A DNA stretch of 64,000 nt from Hoyosella rhizosphaerae. GTDB taxonomy: Bacteria > Actinomycetota > Actinomycetes > Mycobacteriales > Mycobacteriaceae. The position numbers and the translations under genes are program-made. This document shows, in pieces, positions 9,173 through 19,285 of the stretch. The stretch is from NCBI RefSeq assembly GCF_014643175.1, contig NZ_BMJH01000001.1:62001-126000 (forward strand). Reading direction: 5' to 3'. Position 1 is the first letter of the stretch; each line of letters opens with the position of its first letter. Under the pieces are notes generated by a model. That model searched no databases. It was not told the DNA's origin and worked only from the letters and a program-made list of their open reading frames with translations.

Positions 9173-10843
9173 GTGCTGAAGGTTCTGAACGAACTTGACG
9201 CTCGCTCCCTAATGCAATGGGCGTCGGCATGTGTCGAGGGTCTTGATGCCCGACGGGATGAGATCAATCTGCTGAATGTTTTCCCGATAGCGGATTCCGA
9301 TACCGGCACGAACCTGCACTTCACGATGAAGGCTGCATTTGATGCTGCCTCGCTGGCGTTAAACACTCCGGATGTTTCTGTGCATGACCTCGCGGTGGCG
9401 TTGGCGCGGGGTGCAGTGGCGGGCGCGAGGGGGAACTCTGGCGTCATCTTGTCTCAGGTGCTGCGCGGTGTGGCTGATGCCGCAGCGCATGGCCCCATTG
9501 ATGGCAGGGTCTACCAAAATGCGCTCAGCGGAGCCCTCGAATTGGTCGGCCGTTCGATGTCGAATGTTGTTGAAGGCACGGTCGTCACAGTTCTTCGTGG
9601 TGCGGCGTGGGCTGCAGCGGCTGCGTCGGATGGTGACCTACCTGTGGTTGCGCGCGCCGCGGCGGATGGGGCAGCAGAAGCATTGGAGACCACGCCGTCG
9701 CAGCTGGCGGTGTTGCGGCAAGCGGGTGTCGTCGACGCTGGCGGTTTGGGATTGTTGATCATCCTGGATGCGATGGTGGGCGTGGTGTCTGGTGATATCC
9801 CGACGAGGCCTTCGTATGCAGCGCGCGCTGCTACCCCTGGGAACCTGCCTGTTGACGATGAGGGTGCGCAGAACTCCCAGGACGTGATGGCGTGCGTGAC
9901 GGAGCACGTGCATGAGTATTCCGCTGGCGGGGTCGAATACGAGATCATGTACTTGCTTCGTGGGTGCGGTGACGACGGGGCTACGCAGTTGCGGGACAAA
10001 TTGTCAGACCTAGGTGATTCAGTGATCGTTGTGGGTGACGGTTCTGGAGTGTGGTCGGTGCATGTGCACAGCATGGATCCCGGTGCTTCTGTGGAGGCTG
10101 GGCTTGCGGTTGGTGTCCCATATGACATTCGAATCACCGCTTTTGGTGCTGACCAGCCAGGGTTTTCGCCGTCGTCAAAGCCGCGCATACGCACCGTTCT
10201 GGCCATCGTTAACGGCGATAAGTGCGCGGAGTTGTTTCATAGCGAGGGCGCGTCGGTGCTTCGGTGCGGCGGGGAGTGCACACCGCAGGATTTGCTTGAC
10301 GCTGTGTTGGCTGTGCGTGCGGACGAGATTTTTGTGCTGCCTAATGGGTTTATTCGCCCTGAGGAGCTAGTGGCGGTAAGTACTCAAGCTCGGCAATTGG
10401 GGCATCCTGCGGTTCTGCTACCGACGTCGAGTTTGGTGCAAGGGCTAGCAGCGCTTGCTGTGCATGATCCGACGAGGGCCGCATCGGATGATTCGTATGC
10501 TATGGCTGCCGCTGCGGCAGGAACGCGGTGGGGATCGGTGCGGCAGGCGCATGAAAGGGCTTTGACACTGGCTGGCACATGCGAGTCTGGTGACTTTTTG
10601 GCGTTGGTTGGGCGCGAGGTGCTTGTCATTGATGACGAATTCAAGCGGTCGGCGTTGAAGCTGGTGGACTTGATGTTGGGTGCTGGTGGGGAGCTGGTGA
10701 CGGTACTGACGGGCGATAGTCACCTCGTTGCTGATTTCGACCGGGTGGTCGAGGAGCATATCGACCGGAATCACCCGGGTGTCGAGGTCATGATGTATTC
10801 CGGCGGGCAGAGCGAGGACATTATCCAGATTGGAGTGGAGTGA
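9173..10843 (+). CDS. DAK2/DhaL-domain protein, FakA-like kinase
   Basis: Resembles FakA (fatty acid kinase subunit, formerly YloV) and Rv2974c. The N-terminal DhaL domain (residues about 10-200) has the nucleotide/Mg-binding NVFPIADSDTGTN and the ARGNSGVILSQ loop, and DAGGLGLLII closes it. The C-terminal half is the FakA-type middle and C domain. FakA works with a fatty-acid-binding FakB (DegV family) to phosphorylate exogenous fatty acids; no FakB gene is in this window, so the substrate is inferred. The GTG start has a GGAGGGG-type ribosome site upstream. It overlaps recG by 4 bp (GTGA), so the two are translationally coupled. Confidence 0.88.
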   Translation: MLKVLNELDARSLMQWASACVEGLDARRDEINLLNVFPIADSDTGTNLHFTMKAAFDAASLALNTPDVSVHDLAVALARGAVAGARGNSGVILSQVLRGVADAAAHGPIDGRVYQNALSGALELVGRSMSNVVEGTVVTVLRGAAWAAAAASDGDLPVVARAAADGAAEALETTPSQLAVLRQAGVVDAGGLGLLIILDAMVGVVSGDIPTRPSYAARAATPGNLPVDDEGAQNSQDVMACVTEHVHEYSAGGVEYEIMYLLRGCGDDGATQLRDKLSDLGDSVIVVGDGSGVWSVHVHSMDPGASVEAGLAVGVPYDIRITAFGADQPGFSPSSKPRIRTVLAIVNGDKCAELFHSEGASVLRCGGECTPQDLLDAVLAVRADEIFVLPNGFIRPEELVAVSTQARQLGHPAVLLPTSSLVQGLAALAVHDPTRAASDDSYAMAAAAAGTRWGSVRQAHERALTLAGTCESGDFLALVGREVLVIDDEFKRSALKLVDLMLGAGGELVTVLTGDSHLVADFDRVVEEHIDRNHPGVEVMMYSGGQSEDIIQIGVE

Positions 10844-13083
10844 CGGCGGTGGGCACTTCGGTCACTTTGTCGTCACCACTGCAAGGGTTGCTGGGTGACA
10901 AGACTGTGCTCACTTTGGGTGAGCAGTACGGCGCGCACACCGTGGGTGATCTTCTGCGGATATACCCGAGGCGGTACGCGCGCAACGGTGTTCCATTGGG
11001 CGACGAGCAGGCCGAACCTGGCGATCACATCACCGTCGTTGCGAATATCACGCGCGCTGATCTTGTTCCGATGAAGAATCGCCGCGGCAGTTTCTTGAAG
11101 CTCACGTTGCAGGCTGACCGCCAGCGGCTTGAGGCGACCTTTTTCAACCCGCAGAAACTGCGCCACGTTCTGAAACCAGGTTTGCGGATGATGTTTTCGG
11201 GAACTGTGTCGTTCTTCAGAGGCACTATGCAACTGACTCATCCGAGCTATGTCGAGTTGCGGGGGGCAGGCGAGGACGCCCGAGTTCGGGGGAGTGGCCA
11301 ACTGGCGGAGTTGGCGCGCGCGCAACAAAAGTCTGCAGGCGTTGTTGACGAGGATGTCTTTGCCCGTGACATCATCCCGATTTACGACTCAACCCGAGAA
11401 ATTCAAAGTTGGGAAGTGTGGACGGCGATTCGGGTAGTTCTGAACCAACTAGGCGAAATCGCTGACCCAATGCCGGAATCTGTTCGGCAGACGCGGGGCA
11501 TGGTGTCTTTAGATACTGCGCTGAGGGCAGTGCACCTTCCAGATCGGCCTAGTGACTACGACACTGCGCGGGATCGCCTTCGGTTTGATGAAGCATTGAC
11601 GATGCAGCTAGTACTGGCCCAGCAGCGAAGTGATGAGTCCCGCAGGGCCGCACCCCCCATGCCACCGCGGAGTGGCGGAATCGCGGCTGCATTCGAAGAA
11701 CAACTGCCTTTTGTGCTCACCGCTGGCCAAAAGGCCGCGGGAAGCAAAATTAGTGAGCGACTTGCCGCAACGCACCCGATGAATGTGCTGCTGCAGGGCG
11801 AAGTGGGCTCGGGCAAAACAATCGTTGCGCTGCGGGCAATGTTGCAGGCCGTTGACGCCGGGTTCCAGTGCGCAATGCTTGCTCCCACTGAGGTGTTGGC
11901 GACGCAGCACTACCGTTCGCTGCGCAATATGCTGGGCGCGCTAGGGCAGGGTGGTGAACTTGGAAGTGCTCCGAACTCGACTGCTGTCGCGTTGCTCACT
12001 GGGTCGATGAATACCGCTCAACGTAAGAAGTCGCTTCTGAGCGTTGTGTCCGGAGACGCCGGGATCGTTATTGGAACCCATGCGCTTATTCAAGATTCGG
12101 TGGACTTTTTCAACCTGGGGTTGGTCATCATCGATGAGCAGCACCGGTTTGGGGTTGAGCAACGTGATCATTTGCGTTCCAAGGCGCGCGAAGGACTCAC
12201 GCCACACATGTTGGTGATGACTGCGACGCCCATTCCGCGAACGATTGCTATGACAGTGTTCGGCGCCTTGGACGTGGTGACGTTGCGGGAGCTTCCGCGC
12301 GGGCGTAGCCCCATCGCAAGTTCGGTTCTCGCTCTTGGAGTTTCTCGACGGTGGTTGCCTCGGGTGTGGGAGCGGATTTCGGAGGAAGTTGACCGGGGGC
12401 GTCAGGCTTATGTGGTGTGCTCGCGCATTGGTGATGACGACTCGTCACCGCCAGGCGGTAAGGAAGGTCCCGAAACGACCTCAGTAGTCGACATGTTCGA
12501 GCACCTTGAACAAGGACCGTTGTCACACCTTCGTTTGGGGTTACTCCACGGCAGATTAGCGGCGGATGAGAAGGACTACACCATGCGAGAGTTCTCAGCG
12601 GGGAACATTGATGTCCTGGTGTGCACAACGGTGATCGAAGTCGGCGTTGATGTTCCAAATGCGACGGTGATGGTGATCGCCGACGCCGATCGCTTTGGTG
12701 TGAGCCAACTGCACCAGCTGCGCGGACGGGTGGGTCGAGGTGAGCACGCGGGCTTGTGCATCTTGATGAGCGAGGCTCCTGAGGGATCGGCAGCGCTGTC
12801 TCGTCTGGGCGAGGTGGCGGAGATCACCGACGGGTTCCGTCTTGCAGAGTTGGACCTTCGTACCCGCCGGGAGGGCGACATTCTTGGGGCAGCACAGTCG
12901 GGTACGCGCACATCCCTGCGGCTGTTGTCTTTGCTTGAACATGGCGAGGTCATCAGTGCTGCAAGGGATCTAGCCGAGGAGTTGGTTTCAGATGATCGCG
13001 ACCTGACCAGTCACCCAGGTTTGGCGGAACTCGTGCGCGCTGCCACTTCGGTAGCGAACATTGACTACCTTGAGAAGGCGTGA
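10840..13083 (+). CDS. recG: ATP-dependent DNA helicase RecG
   Basis: Superfamily 2 helicase that remodels stalled replication forks and Holliday junctions. The 747-aa product begins with an OB-fold wedge domain (residues about 40-170). It then has Walker A GEVGSGKTIVAL, the DEQH box in IIDEQHRFGVEQR, TATPIPRT, and motif VI QLRGRVGRGEHAG. The GTG start overlaps the end of the DhaL gene; a second GTG three codons in is an alternative. The order DhaL-recG-pyc-rsmD-coaD follows Rv2974c-Rv2965c. Confidence 0.96.
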   Translation: MTAVGTSVTLSSPLQGLLGDKTVLTLGEQYGAHTVGDLLRIYPRRYARNGVPLGDEQAEPGDHITVVANITRADLVPMKNRRGSFLKLTLQADRQRLEATFFNPQKLRHVLKPGLRMMFSGTVSFFRGTMQLTHPSYVELRGAGEDARVRGSGQLAELARAQQKSAGVVDEDVFARDIIPIYDSTREIQSWEVWTAIRVVLNQLGEIADPMPESVRQTRGMVSLDTALRAVHLPDRPSDYDTARDRLRFDEALTMQLVLAQQRSDESRRAAPPMPPRSGGIAAAFEEQLPFVLTAGQKAAGSKISERLAATHPMNVLLQGEVGSGKTIVALRAMLQAVDAGFQCAMLAPTEVLATQHYRSLRNMLGALGQGGELGSAPNSTAVALLTGSMNTAQRKKSLLSVVSGDAGIVIGTHALIQDSVDFFNLGLVIIDEQHRFGVEQRDHLRSKAREGLTPHMLVMTATPIPRTIAMTVFGALDVVTLRELPRGRSPIASSVLALGVSRRWLPRVWERISEEVDRGRQAYVVCSRIGDDDSSPPGGKEGPETTSVVDMFEHLEQGPLSHLRLGLLHGRLAADEKDYTMREFSAGNIDVLVCTTVIEVGVDVPNATVMVIADADRFGVSQLHQLRGRVGRGEHAGLCILMSEAPEGSAALSRLGEVAEITDGFRLAELDLRTRREGDILGAAQSGTRTSLRLLSLLEHGEVISAARDLAEELVSDDRDLTSHPGLAELVRAATSVANIDYLEKA

Positions 13084-13200
13084 CGCAATCGGGCTGACGC
13101 CCGGTAGTGTTCCTAAATACGGAGCTTTTGCAGTGCACTCGCGATGTCGCTGCTGAGGCTCAGCGATCCGCGTGAGCAAACGTAAGGAGCTGGCACTCAT

Positions 13201-16200
13201 ATGTTCACCAAAGTTCTTGTCGCCAACCGAGGTGAAATCGCAGTGCGGGCTTTCCGCGCAGCTTACGAACTCGGTGCCGCTACTGTGGCTGTGTTTCCGT
13301 TCGAAGACCGAAATTCGATTCACCGGCTCAAAGCTGACGAAAGCTACGAGATCGGCGAACACGGGCACCCGGTGCGCGCCTATTTGTCGGTGTCCGAAAT
13401 CATCAACGCTGCCGCAAACGCGGGCGCGGATGCTATCTACCCTGGGTACGGTTTCCTTTCGGAGAACCCTGATCTCGCGGCGGCTTGTGAAGAAGCGGGT
13501 ATCGCCTTCGTTGGTCCCTCAGTTGAAGTTCTCGAACTAGCAGGGAACAAGGCCCGCGCCATTAACGCGGCTCGGGAAGCCGGACTGCCGGTGTTGAAGT
13601 CTTCTGAGCCCACCGCAGACATTGATGAGCTGATCGCTGCGTCGAAGACAATGGAGTTTCCAGTCTTCGTTAAAGCTGTGGCCGGTGGTGGCGGTCGCGG
13701 AATGCGTAGGGTCGACAAGAAGAGCCATCTCCGTGAGGCAATTGAGCAGGCGCAGCGCGAAGCAGAATCGGCGTTTGGTGACGCCACAGTGTTTCTGGAG
13801 CAAGCTGTCGTCAATCCGCGCCACATCGAGGTGCAAATCCTCGCTGACAAAGCGGGCAACGTCATTCACCTTTTCGAGCGTGATTGTTCGGTTCAGCGCC
13901 GCCACCAGAAAGTTGTGGAGCTTGCCCCAGCACCAAATCTTCCTGAGGAAACTCGGGACCTGATGTGTGCGGATGCTGTGCGGTTTGCTCGCAGCATCGG
14001 GTATTCGTGCGCGGGTACCGTTGAATTTTTGCTCGATGAGCGCGGAAAACACGTGTTCATTGAGATGAATCCACGCATCCAGGTGGAACACACGGTAACT
14101 GAAGAGGTCACTGATGTTGACCTTGTGCAGGCACAAATGCGCATTGCCAGTGGAGAAACCCTGTCCGACCTCGGGTTGACGCAGGAGTCGATCGTGTTGC
14201 GCGGTGCCGCGCTGCAGTGCCGCATCACCACTGAGGACCCCACCAACGGATTCCGACCCGACACCGGTCGCATCACGGCGTACCGCACCCCGGGCGGGGC
14301 TGGTGTTCGCCTTGACGGCGGTACAGCGTTGGGTGCTGAAGTTGGCGCCTACTTCGATTCCATGCTGGTCAAACTGACCTGCCGTGGCAGGGATTTCGAT
14401 ACAGCGGTGCGCCGTGCGCGGCGAGCATTGGCGGAGTTCCGCATTCGTGGAGTCTCCACAAACATCCCGTTCTTGCAGGGCGTTCTCGACGATCCCGATT
14501 TCAGGTCGGGCAATGTCAACACCTCGTTCATTGACAAGCGACCGCACCTTCTCACCCAGCACACTCCAGCCGACCGTGGCACAAAAATACTGCGGTATCT
14601 CGCCGACGTCACAGTGAACAAGCCGCATGGGGAGCGGCCAGTCGACTTCGATCCGCGCACCAAACTTCCCAAGCTGGACAAGGACGCTCCGATTCCGGAC
14701 GGTTCGCGTCAACGACTGCTGAAGTTGGGGCCGGAAGGTTTCGCGGCGGCACTACGTGCACAGTCGGCCATCGGGGTGACGGATACAACCTTCCGTGACG
14801 CGCACCAGTCTTTGCTCGCCACTCGTGTCCGTACCCGGGACCTTCTGGGTGTCGCGGGACACGTCGCGCGCACCACGCCGGAGCTACTGAGTATCGAGGC
14901 TTGGGGTGGCGCTACATACGACGTTGCCTTGCGATTCCTCCACGAAGATCCGTGGGAGCGTCTCGCCCAGCTTCGGGAGGCAGTGCCGAACATCTGTTTG
15001 CAGATGCTGCTTCGCGGGCGAAACACTGTGGGCTACACCCCGTACCCGGAAAGTGTGACGCGCGCCTTTGTCGACGAAGCCACAAAGACCGGAATCGACA
15101 TCTTCCGCATCTTTGATGCGTTGAACAATATTGATCAGATGCGTCCCGCAATCGATGCCGTTCGCGAGACGGGCACAGCGTTGGCTGAGGTTGCATTGAG
15201 CTACACAGGTGACCTCAGTAATCCAAATGAAAACCTGTACACGCTGGATTACTACCTCAAGCTTGCGGAACAGGCAGTTGACGCTGGTGCGCATGTCCTG
15301 GCAATCAAGGATATGGCTGGTTTGCTGCGGGCCCCTGCTGCAGCAACCTTGGTGAGCGCCCTGCGATCCAGGTTTGACCTGCCAGTCCATGTGCACACTC
15401 ATGACACTCCAGGTGGGCAGCTTGCTACGTACCTGGCAGCGTGGGGTGCGGGGGCCGACGCAGTGGATGGTGCCGCAGCGCCGCTGGCGGGGACAACGAG
15501 CCAGCCAGCTCTGTCAGCTATTGTTGCCGCCGCAGCTCACACCGATCGCGACTCCGGTATTGATCTTGGTGCAGTGTGTGCGCTCGAACCGTACTGGGAA
15601 GCTGTACGAAAGGTGTACGCCCCGTTCGAATCAGGGCTGCCGTCGCCGACCGGGCGGGTGTACGAACACGAGATCCCGGGTGGTCAGCTGTCGAACCTCC
15701 GCCAGCAGGCCATCGCCCTGGGCTTGGGTGACCGCTTCGAGAAGATCGAAAACGCCTACGCTGCGGCGGATCGGCTCCTCGGTCGCCTGGTGAAGGTCAC
15801 GCCTTCATCGAAGGTTGTGGGCGATCTGGCGTTGCACCTTGTGGGTGCGGATGTTTCCGTCGACGAATTTGCGGAAGATCCCGGGTCGTTCGACATCCCA
15901 GATTCAGTGATTGGGTTCTTGCGCGGTGAGCTCGGCGACCCCGCAGGTGGGTGGCCAGAACCGTTCCGCACGAAAGCTCTCGAAGGCCGCGCCGCCGCGA
16001 AGCCAGCACCGGAACTCAGTTCTGACACTGAACGCGCGCTTACTGAAGGGGACAGCGCCAAGCGCCAGCAAACTTTGAATACGTTGCTGTTCCCCGGCCC
16101 CGCCCGTGAGTTCCTTGACCACCAGGAGGAGTTTGGTGACACCTCACTGGTGTCGAGTAGTGAATTCTTCTATGGGCTGCAACCAGGCAAGGAACATCAG

Positions 16201-16602
16201 GTCCACCTAGAGCCAGGCGTAACCCTGTTGTTCGGACTCGAAGCGATCGCAGAGCCTGATGAGAAGGGCATGCGCACGGTGATGTGCACGATCAATGGGC
16301 AACTGCGCCCGGTGAAGGTTCGTGACCACTCCATTTCCAGCGAGGCGCCATCGTCGGAGAAGTCTGACAAGAACAACCCGGACCATGTACCTGCGCCATT
16401 CGCTGGTGTTGTCACGATTGCGGTGAAAGCGGGCGAGTCGGTGAAGTCCGGGGACACCGTGGCCACCATTGAGGCCATGAAGATGGAGGCTTCAATCACT
16501 GCGCATAAGGCAGGTACGGTGGCGCGCATCGCCATCAGTTCGGTGCAGCAGGTTGAGGGGGGAGACTTGATTGCCGTGATCGAGTCGGCTGCGTCCGAAT
16601 GA
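13201..16602 (+). CDS. pyc: Pyruvate carboxylase
   Basis: Biotin enzyme that carboxylates pyruvate to oxaloacetate, refilling the TCA cycle. The single 1133-aa chain has all domains. Biotin carboxylase occupies about 1-450 (AVAGGGGRGMRRV ATP loop, EMNPRIQVEHTVTE). Carboxyltransferase occupies about 530-800 (GVTDTTFRDAHQSLLATR, with metal-binding HVHTHDTPGG). The allosteric linker follows, and a biotinyl domain ends the chain with EAMKMEAS; the biotinylated lysine is residue 1094. AAGGAG lies about 10 bases before the ATG. Its last four bases overlap rsmD. Confidence 0.98.
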   Translation: MFTKVLVANRGEIAVRAFRAAYELGAATVAVFPFEDRNSIHRLKADESYEIGEHGHPVRAYLSVSEIINAAANAGADAIYPGYGFLSENPDLAAACEEAGIAFVGPSVEVLELAGNKARAINAAREAGLPVLKSSEPTADIDELIAASKTMEFPVFVKAVAGGGGRGMRRVDKKSHLREAIEQAQREAESAFGDATVFLEQAVVNPRHIEVQILADKAGNVIHLFERDCSVQRRHQKVVELAPAPNLPEETRDLMCADAVRFARSIGYSCAGTVEFLLDERGKHVFIEMNPRIQVEHTVTEEVTDVDLVQAQMRIASGETLSDLGLTQESIVLRGAALQCRITTEDPTNGFRPDTGRITAYRTPGGAGVRLDGGTALGAEVGAYFDSMLVKLTCRGRDFDTAVRRARRALAEFRIRGVSTNIPFLQGVLDDPDFRSGNVNTSFIDKRPHLLTQHTPADRGTKILRYLADVTVNKPHGERPVDFDPRTKLPKLDKDAPIPDGSRQRLLKLGPEGFAAALRAQSAIGVTDTTFRDAHQSLLATRVRTRDLLGVAGHVARTTPELLSIEAWGGATYDVALRFLHEDPWERLAQLREAVPNICLQMLLRGRNTVGYTPYPESVTRAFVDEATKTGIDIFRIFDALNNIDQMRPAIDAVRETGTALAEVALSYTGDLSNPNENLYTLDYYLKLAEQAVDAGAHVLAIKDMAGLLRAPAAATLVSALRSRFDLPVHVHTHDTPGGQLATYLAAWGAGADAVDGAAAPLAGTTSQPALSAIVAAAAHTDRDSGIDLGAVCALEPYWEAVRKVYAPFESGLPSPTGRVYEHEIPGGQLSNLRQQAIALGLGDRFEKIENAYAAADRLLGRLVKVTPSSKVVGDLALHLVGADVSVDEFAEDPGSFDIPDSVIGFLRGELGDPAGGWPEPFRTKALEGRAAAKPAPELSSDTERALTEGDSAKRQQTLNTLLFPGPAREFLDHQEEFGDTSLVSSSEFFYGLQPGKEHQVHLEPGVTLLFGLEAIAEPDEKGMRTVMCTINGQLRPVKVRDHSISSEAPSSEKSDKNNPDHVPAPFAGVVTIAVKAGESVKSGDTVATIEAMKMEASITAHKAGTVARIAISSVQQVEGGDLIAVIESAASE

Positions 16603-17186
16603 CGAGAATTATTGCTGGTGCGGTAGGAGGCACCCGGATTAAGGTGCCTCCTACCGGCACGCGGCCAACCTCTGACCGCGTGCGTGAAGCGCTGTTTAGC
16701 GCGTTGCAGGCCCGACTCGACTTCGCCGACATCAGGGTGCTCGACTTGTTTGCTGGGTCGGGAGCATTGGCTATTGAGTCGCTGTCGCGTGGCGCCGCAC
16801 ACGCCACTTTTGTCGAAAACAGCGGGCGCGCAGTGTCGGTGATCAAAACAAATTTGCACCTCACCCGACTGACGGACCGAGCTGTGGTGACAAAAGAAGA
16901 CGTACTGCATTTTGTTCAGAAACCAGCCCAACATGGTTTTGACTTGGTTTTCGCCGATCCGCCGTACGCCGTTGATGACGACACAATCGAGGCTTTGCTT
17001 GTCGGGTTGGGTAGCAACGGATGGTTGAGCCCCGAAGCCTTTGTCGTTGTGGAGAGATCGGCGAGATCATCGTCGCCGAATTGGCCAACTGGTTTCGACG
17101 ATGTGCTTGATAGGACGTATGGCGAGACACGGATCAGCATCGGTGAGTTCGCCACACCGACGGACCTGTTACCGTCAGCGTCATGA
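16599..17186 (+). CDS. rsmD: 16S rRNA (guanine(966)-N2)-methyltransferase
   Basis: SAM-dependent methylation of G966 in 16S rRNA. The 195-aa protein starts with the [16 protein letters not shown] segment and the [14 protein letters not shown] signature. It has the SAM loop [19 protein letters not shown] and catalytic DPPY in [14 protein letters not shown] overlaps join it to pyc upstream and coaD downstream, so translation of all three is likely coupled. The rsmD-coaD pairing is widespread in bacteria. Confidence 0.94.
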   Translation: MTRIIAGAVGGTRIKVPPTGTRPTSDRVREALFSALQARLDFADIRVLDLFAGSGALAIESLSRGAAHATFVENSGRAVSVIKTNLHLTRLTDRAVVTKEDVLHFVQKPAQHGFDLVFADPPYAVDDDTIEALLVGLGSNGWLSPEAFVVVERSARSSSPNWPTGFDDVLDRTYGETRISIGEFATPTDLLPSAS

Positions 17187-17671
17187 GTGGAGCCGTCTGC
17201 CCCGGATCTTTTGATCCCATCACCCGTGGCCACCTCGATGTTATTGAGCGTGCATCGAAAAACTTCGACCGCGTAGTGGTGGCGGTCTTGGTTAACCCGA
17301 ATAAGCAGGGCATGTTCACTATTGATGAGCGCATGAAGCTTATTCGCGAAGTCACGTCTCACCTGCCCAATGTGGAAGTGGATTCGTGGCAGGGATTGTT
17401 GGTTGACTACACCACCAAAGAAAACCTCACTGCCATAGTCAAGGGTCTGCGGGCGGTCAGCGACTTTGAGTACGAACTGCAGATGGCGCAGATGAACAAG
17501 GAACTGACCGGTGTTGACACGTTCTTCACCGCTACAAACCCGATTTACAGTTTCGTGTCGAGTTCGCTGGTTAAAGAAGTGGCGACCTACGGCGGCGATG
17601 TTGCCCAGCATTTGCCGGACCCAGTGCACGAGGCCTTGCTTGCGCGCATTAAAGAGCGACAGGCGACGTAG
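17183..17671 (+). CDS. coaD: Phosphopantetheine adenylyltransferase
   Basis: Penultimate step of coenzyme A synthesis: 4'-phosphopantetheine plus ATP gives dephospho-CoA. The 162-aa length is standard. The nucleotidyltransferase N-terminus [19 protein letters not shown] has the (T/H)xGH motif. Further conserved blocks are [20 protein letters not shown] and the ATP-contacting [12 protein letters not shown]. It overlaps rsmD by 4 bp. A 172-bp gap follows in which I see no gene. Confidence 0.97.
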   Translation: MSGAVCPGSFDPITRGHLDVIERASKNFDRVVVAVLVNPNKQGMFTIDERMKLIREVTSHLPNVEVDSWQGLLVDYTTKENLTAIVKGLRAVSDFEYELQMAQMNKELTGVDTFFTATNPIYSFVSSSLVKEVATYGGDVAQHLPDPVHEALLARIKERQAT

Positions 17672-17843
17672 ATGGTAGGCCAGCGGTCGTTGAAGGACTA
17701 TGCTCCAAGCTTGGAGCTGGGCAGACAGGCTCGCGCGCGGAAGATACCTGTGATCTGATGATGCGGAAGCCGACCAGTCCGGGCAGACTAGCGTGTGAGA
17801 GACGCACTTACTGCAAAAGCACAGTCAGAGATGTGGGGTAGCG

Positions 17844-18623
17844 GTGTATCGAGTTTTCGGCGCACTTGATGAAATTGTGGCCATAGTTGAAGAGGCACGT
17901 AGTGTGCCGATGACATCGGGTTGCATTGTGCCGCGTGGCGACGTGCTTGATTTGCTTGACGATATTCGTGAGGCGATTCCGTCCGAGCTTGACGATGCAC
18001 AAGATGTGCTCGACCATCGGGACAAGCTTGTAAACGACGCGCGGGAAAACGCTGAGCAGACTGTGACTGCGGCGAACGACGAAGCCGAGACCACTGTGGG
18101 CAATGCGCGCGAGGACGCCGACCGAATGTTGCGGGAGGCGAAAGCGCAGGCTGACCGGATGGTCGCCGAGGCGAAAGCTCATGCTGAGCAACTTGTGTCG
18201 GAGTCGCAAGCGGAAGCCGATCGCACGGTGCAGGGCGGCCAACGTGAGTTTGAGGCGATCACCGCACGCGCGCGAAGTGAAGCTAATCGACTCATCGAAT
18301 CGGGTAACGCAGCCTACGAACGTGCTGTGAGCGAGGGCGTCGCCGAGCAGCAGCGTCTTGTATCGCAATCCGAGGTAGTCCAGGCTGCACAAGCCGAGGC
18401 AAACAGGGTCGTTGACGCAGCTCATGCTGAGTCTGAGCGGTTGCGCGCCGATTGTGACGATTACGTTGATGCGAAGTTGGGTGAATTCGAAGAATTCCTC
18501 AATGGCACACTGCGGTCGGTCAGCCGTGGACGGCTCCGTTTGCGTGATGCTGGAGCGGGCGCGCCTGCCCCTAGCGTGGTCCCGCAGTTCGCGGAGGAAC
18601 GAAGTACCTCTCGTCGCCGTTAG
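17844..18623 (+). CDS. DivIVA-like coiled-coil protein (Rv2927c-type)
   Basis: A 259-aa protein whose first ~60 residues resemble the membrane-proximal DivIVA start (YRVFGALDEIVAIVEEAR, then LDLLDDIREAIPSELDDAQ). Residues about 65-215 are an almost unbroken Ala/Glu/Arg-rich helix with repeated KAxAxRMVAEAKAHAE-like units, certainly coiled coil. The tail is short and basic. It corresponds in position to Rv2927c, before the YceD-like gene and rnc. A role in polar growth or septum organisation is suggested by family resemblance only; ATP synthase b-like or filament proteins look similar. The GTG start follows GGGGTAGC. Confidence 0.75.
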   Translation: MYRVFGALDEIVAIVEEARSVPMTSGCIVPRGDVLDLLDDIREAIPSELDDAQDVLDHRDKLVNDARENAEQTVTAANDEAETTVGNAREDADRMLREAKAQADRMVAEAKAHAEQLVSESQAEADRTVQGGQREFEAITARARSEANRLIESGNAAYERAVSEGVAEQQRLVSQSEVVQAAQAEANRVVDAAHAESERLRADCDDYVDAKLGEFEEFLNGTLRSVSRGRLRLRDAGAGAPAPSVVPQFAEERSTSRRR

Positions 18624-18674
18624 AATGGTGGAACTGTACGTTGAGTTTCACCTGAATCGGAGTGTGAGTGTGTG

Positions 18675-19253
18675 ATGTCTAGCCAGCATGGTTCGGCGCT
18701 ACCTAATAGAAATGCGCCGTTTGTGCTGGATGCACGAGCGTTGAATCGGGCGCCAGGGTCAATGCGTGAGGAACATCGCGTCGTATCAGCGCCTTCGCGT
18801 ATGGGCCTAGACATGATTGCGATCGACAAGGGCAGAGATGTAACTCTGGACTTGCGGTTGGAATCTGTGTCCGAGGGCATTTTGGTCACCGGGACAGTGT
18901 CGAGCATCGCCTCGGGGGACTGCGTTCGTTGCCTCGAACCGATGGACCTTGATGTCGAAGTTCCTATCACCGAGTTGTTCGCCTATCCACACAGCGTTAC
19001 GTCGGCAACGACGGAAGAAGAAGAGATCTACCGCCTCATTGATGACCTAATCGATCTTGAGCCTGTAGTGATCAACGGGCTTGGGCTCGAGTTGCCGTTG
19101 CAGCCATTGTGCTCGGAGGACTGCCCGGGATTGTGCACCGACTGCGGTGTTCCGATCGCTAGTGCCGAACCTGACCATGGGCATGACACAATAGATCCTC
19201 GGTGGTCGGGTCTGCTGGACAAAATGGGCAGCGCAGATTCATCGAAAAACTGA
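18675..19253 (+). CDS. YceD-like DUF177 protein
   Basis: Conserved bacterial protein linked genetically to 23S rRNA maturation in other bacteria. The 192-aa product has two cysteine pairs that look metal-binding: CVRC in the middle and the C-terminal CSEDCPGLCTDCG. The latter is the typical DUF177 signature. In many bacteria rpmF (ribosomal protein L32) follows directly; here, as in M. tuberculosis, rnc follows instead. A GTG immediately upstream of the chosen ATG (18672) is an alternative start. Confidence 0.85.
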   Translation: MSSQHGSALPNRNAPFVLDARALNRAPGSMREEHRVVSAPSRMGLDMIAIDKGRDVTLDLRLESVSEGILVTGTVSSIASGDCVRCLEPMDLDVEVPITELFAYPHSVTSATTEEEEIYRLIDDLIDLEPVVINGLGLELPLQPLCSEDCPGLCTDCGVPIASAEPDHGHDTIDPRWSGLLDKMGSADSSKN

Positions 19254-19285
19254 TGGTTGCTTAAATTTTGACAGCGAAGGATTCC

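Noticed and set aside
13537-14712. Minus-strand open frame of 391 codons inside pyc
   Set aside because: Pure shadow of the biotin carboxylase domain; no motif, no ribosome site.
17672-17843. Possible tRNA or small RNA in the coaD gap
   Set aside because: No cloverleaf or strong hairpin could be traced by eye.
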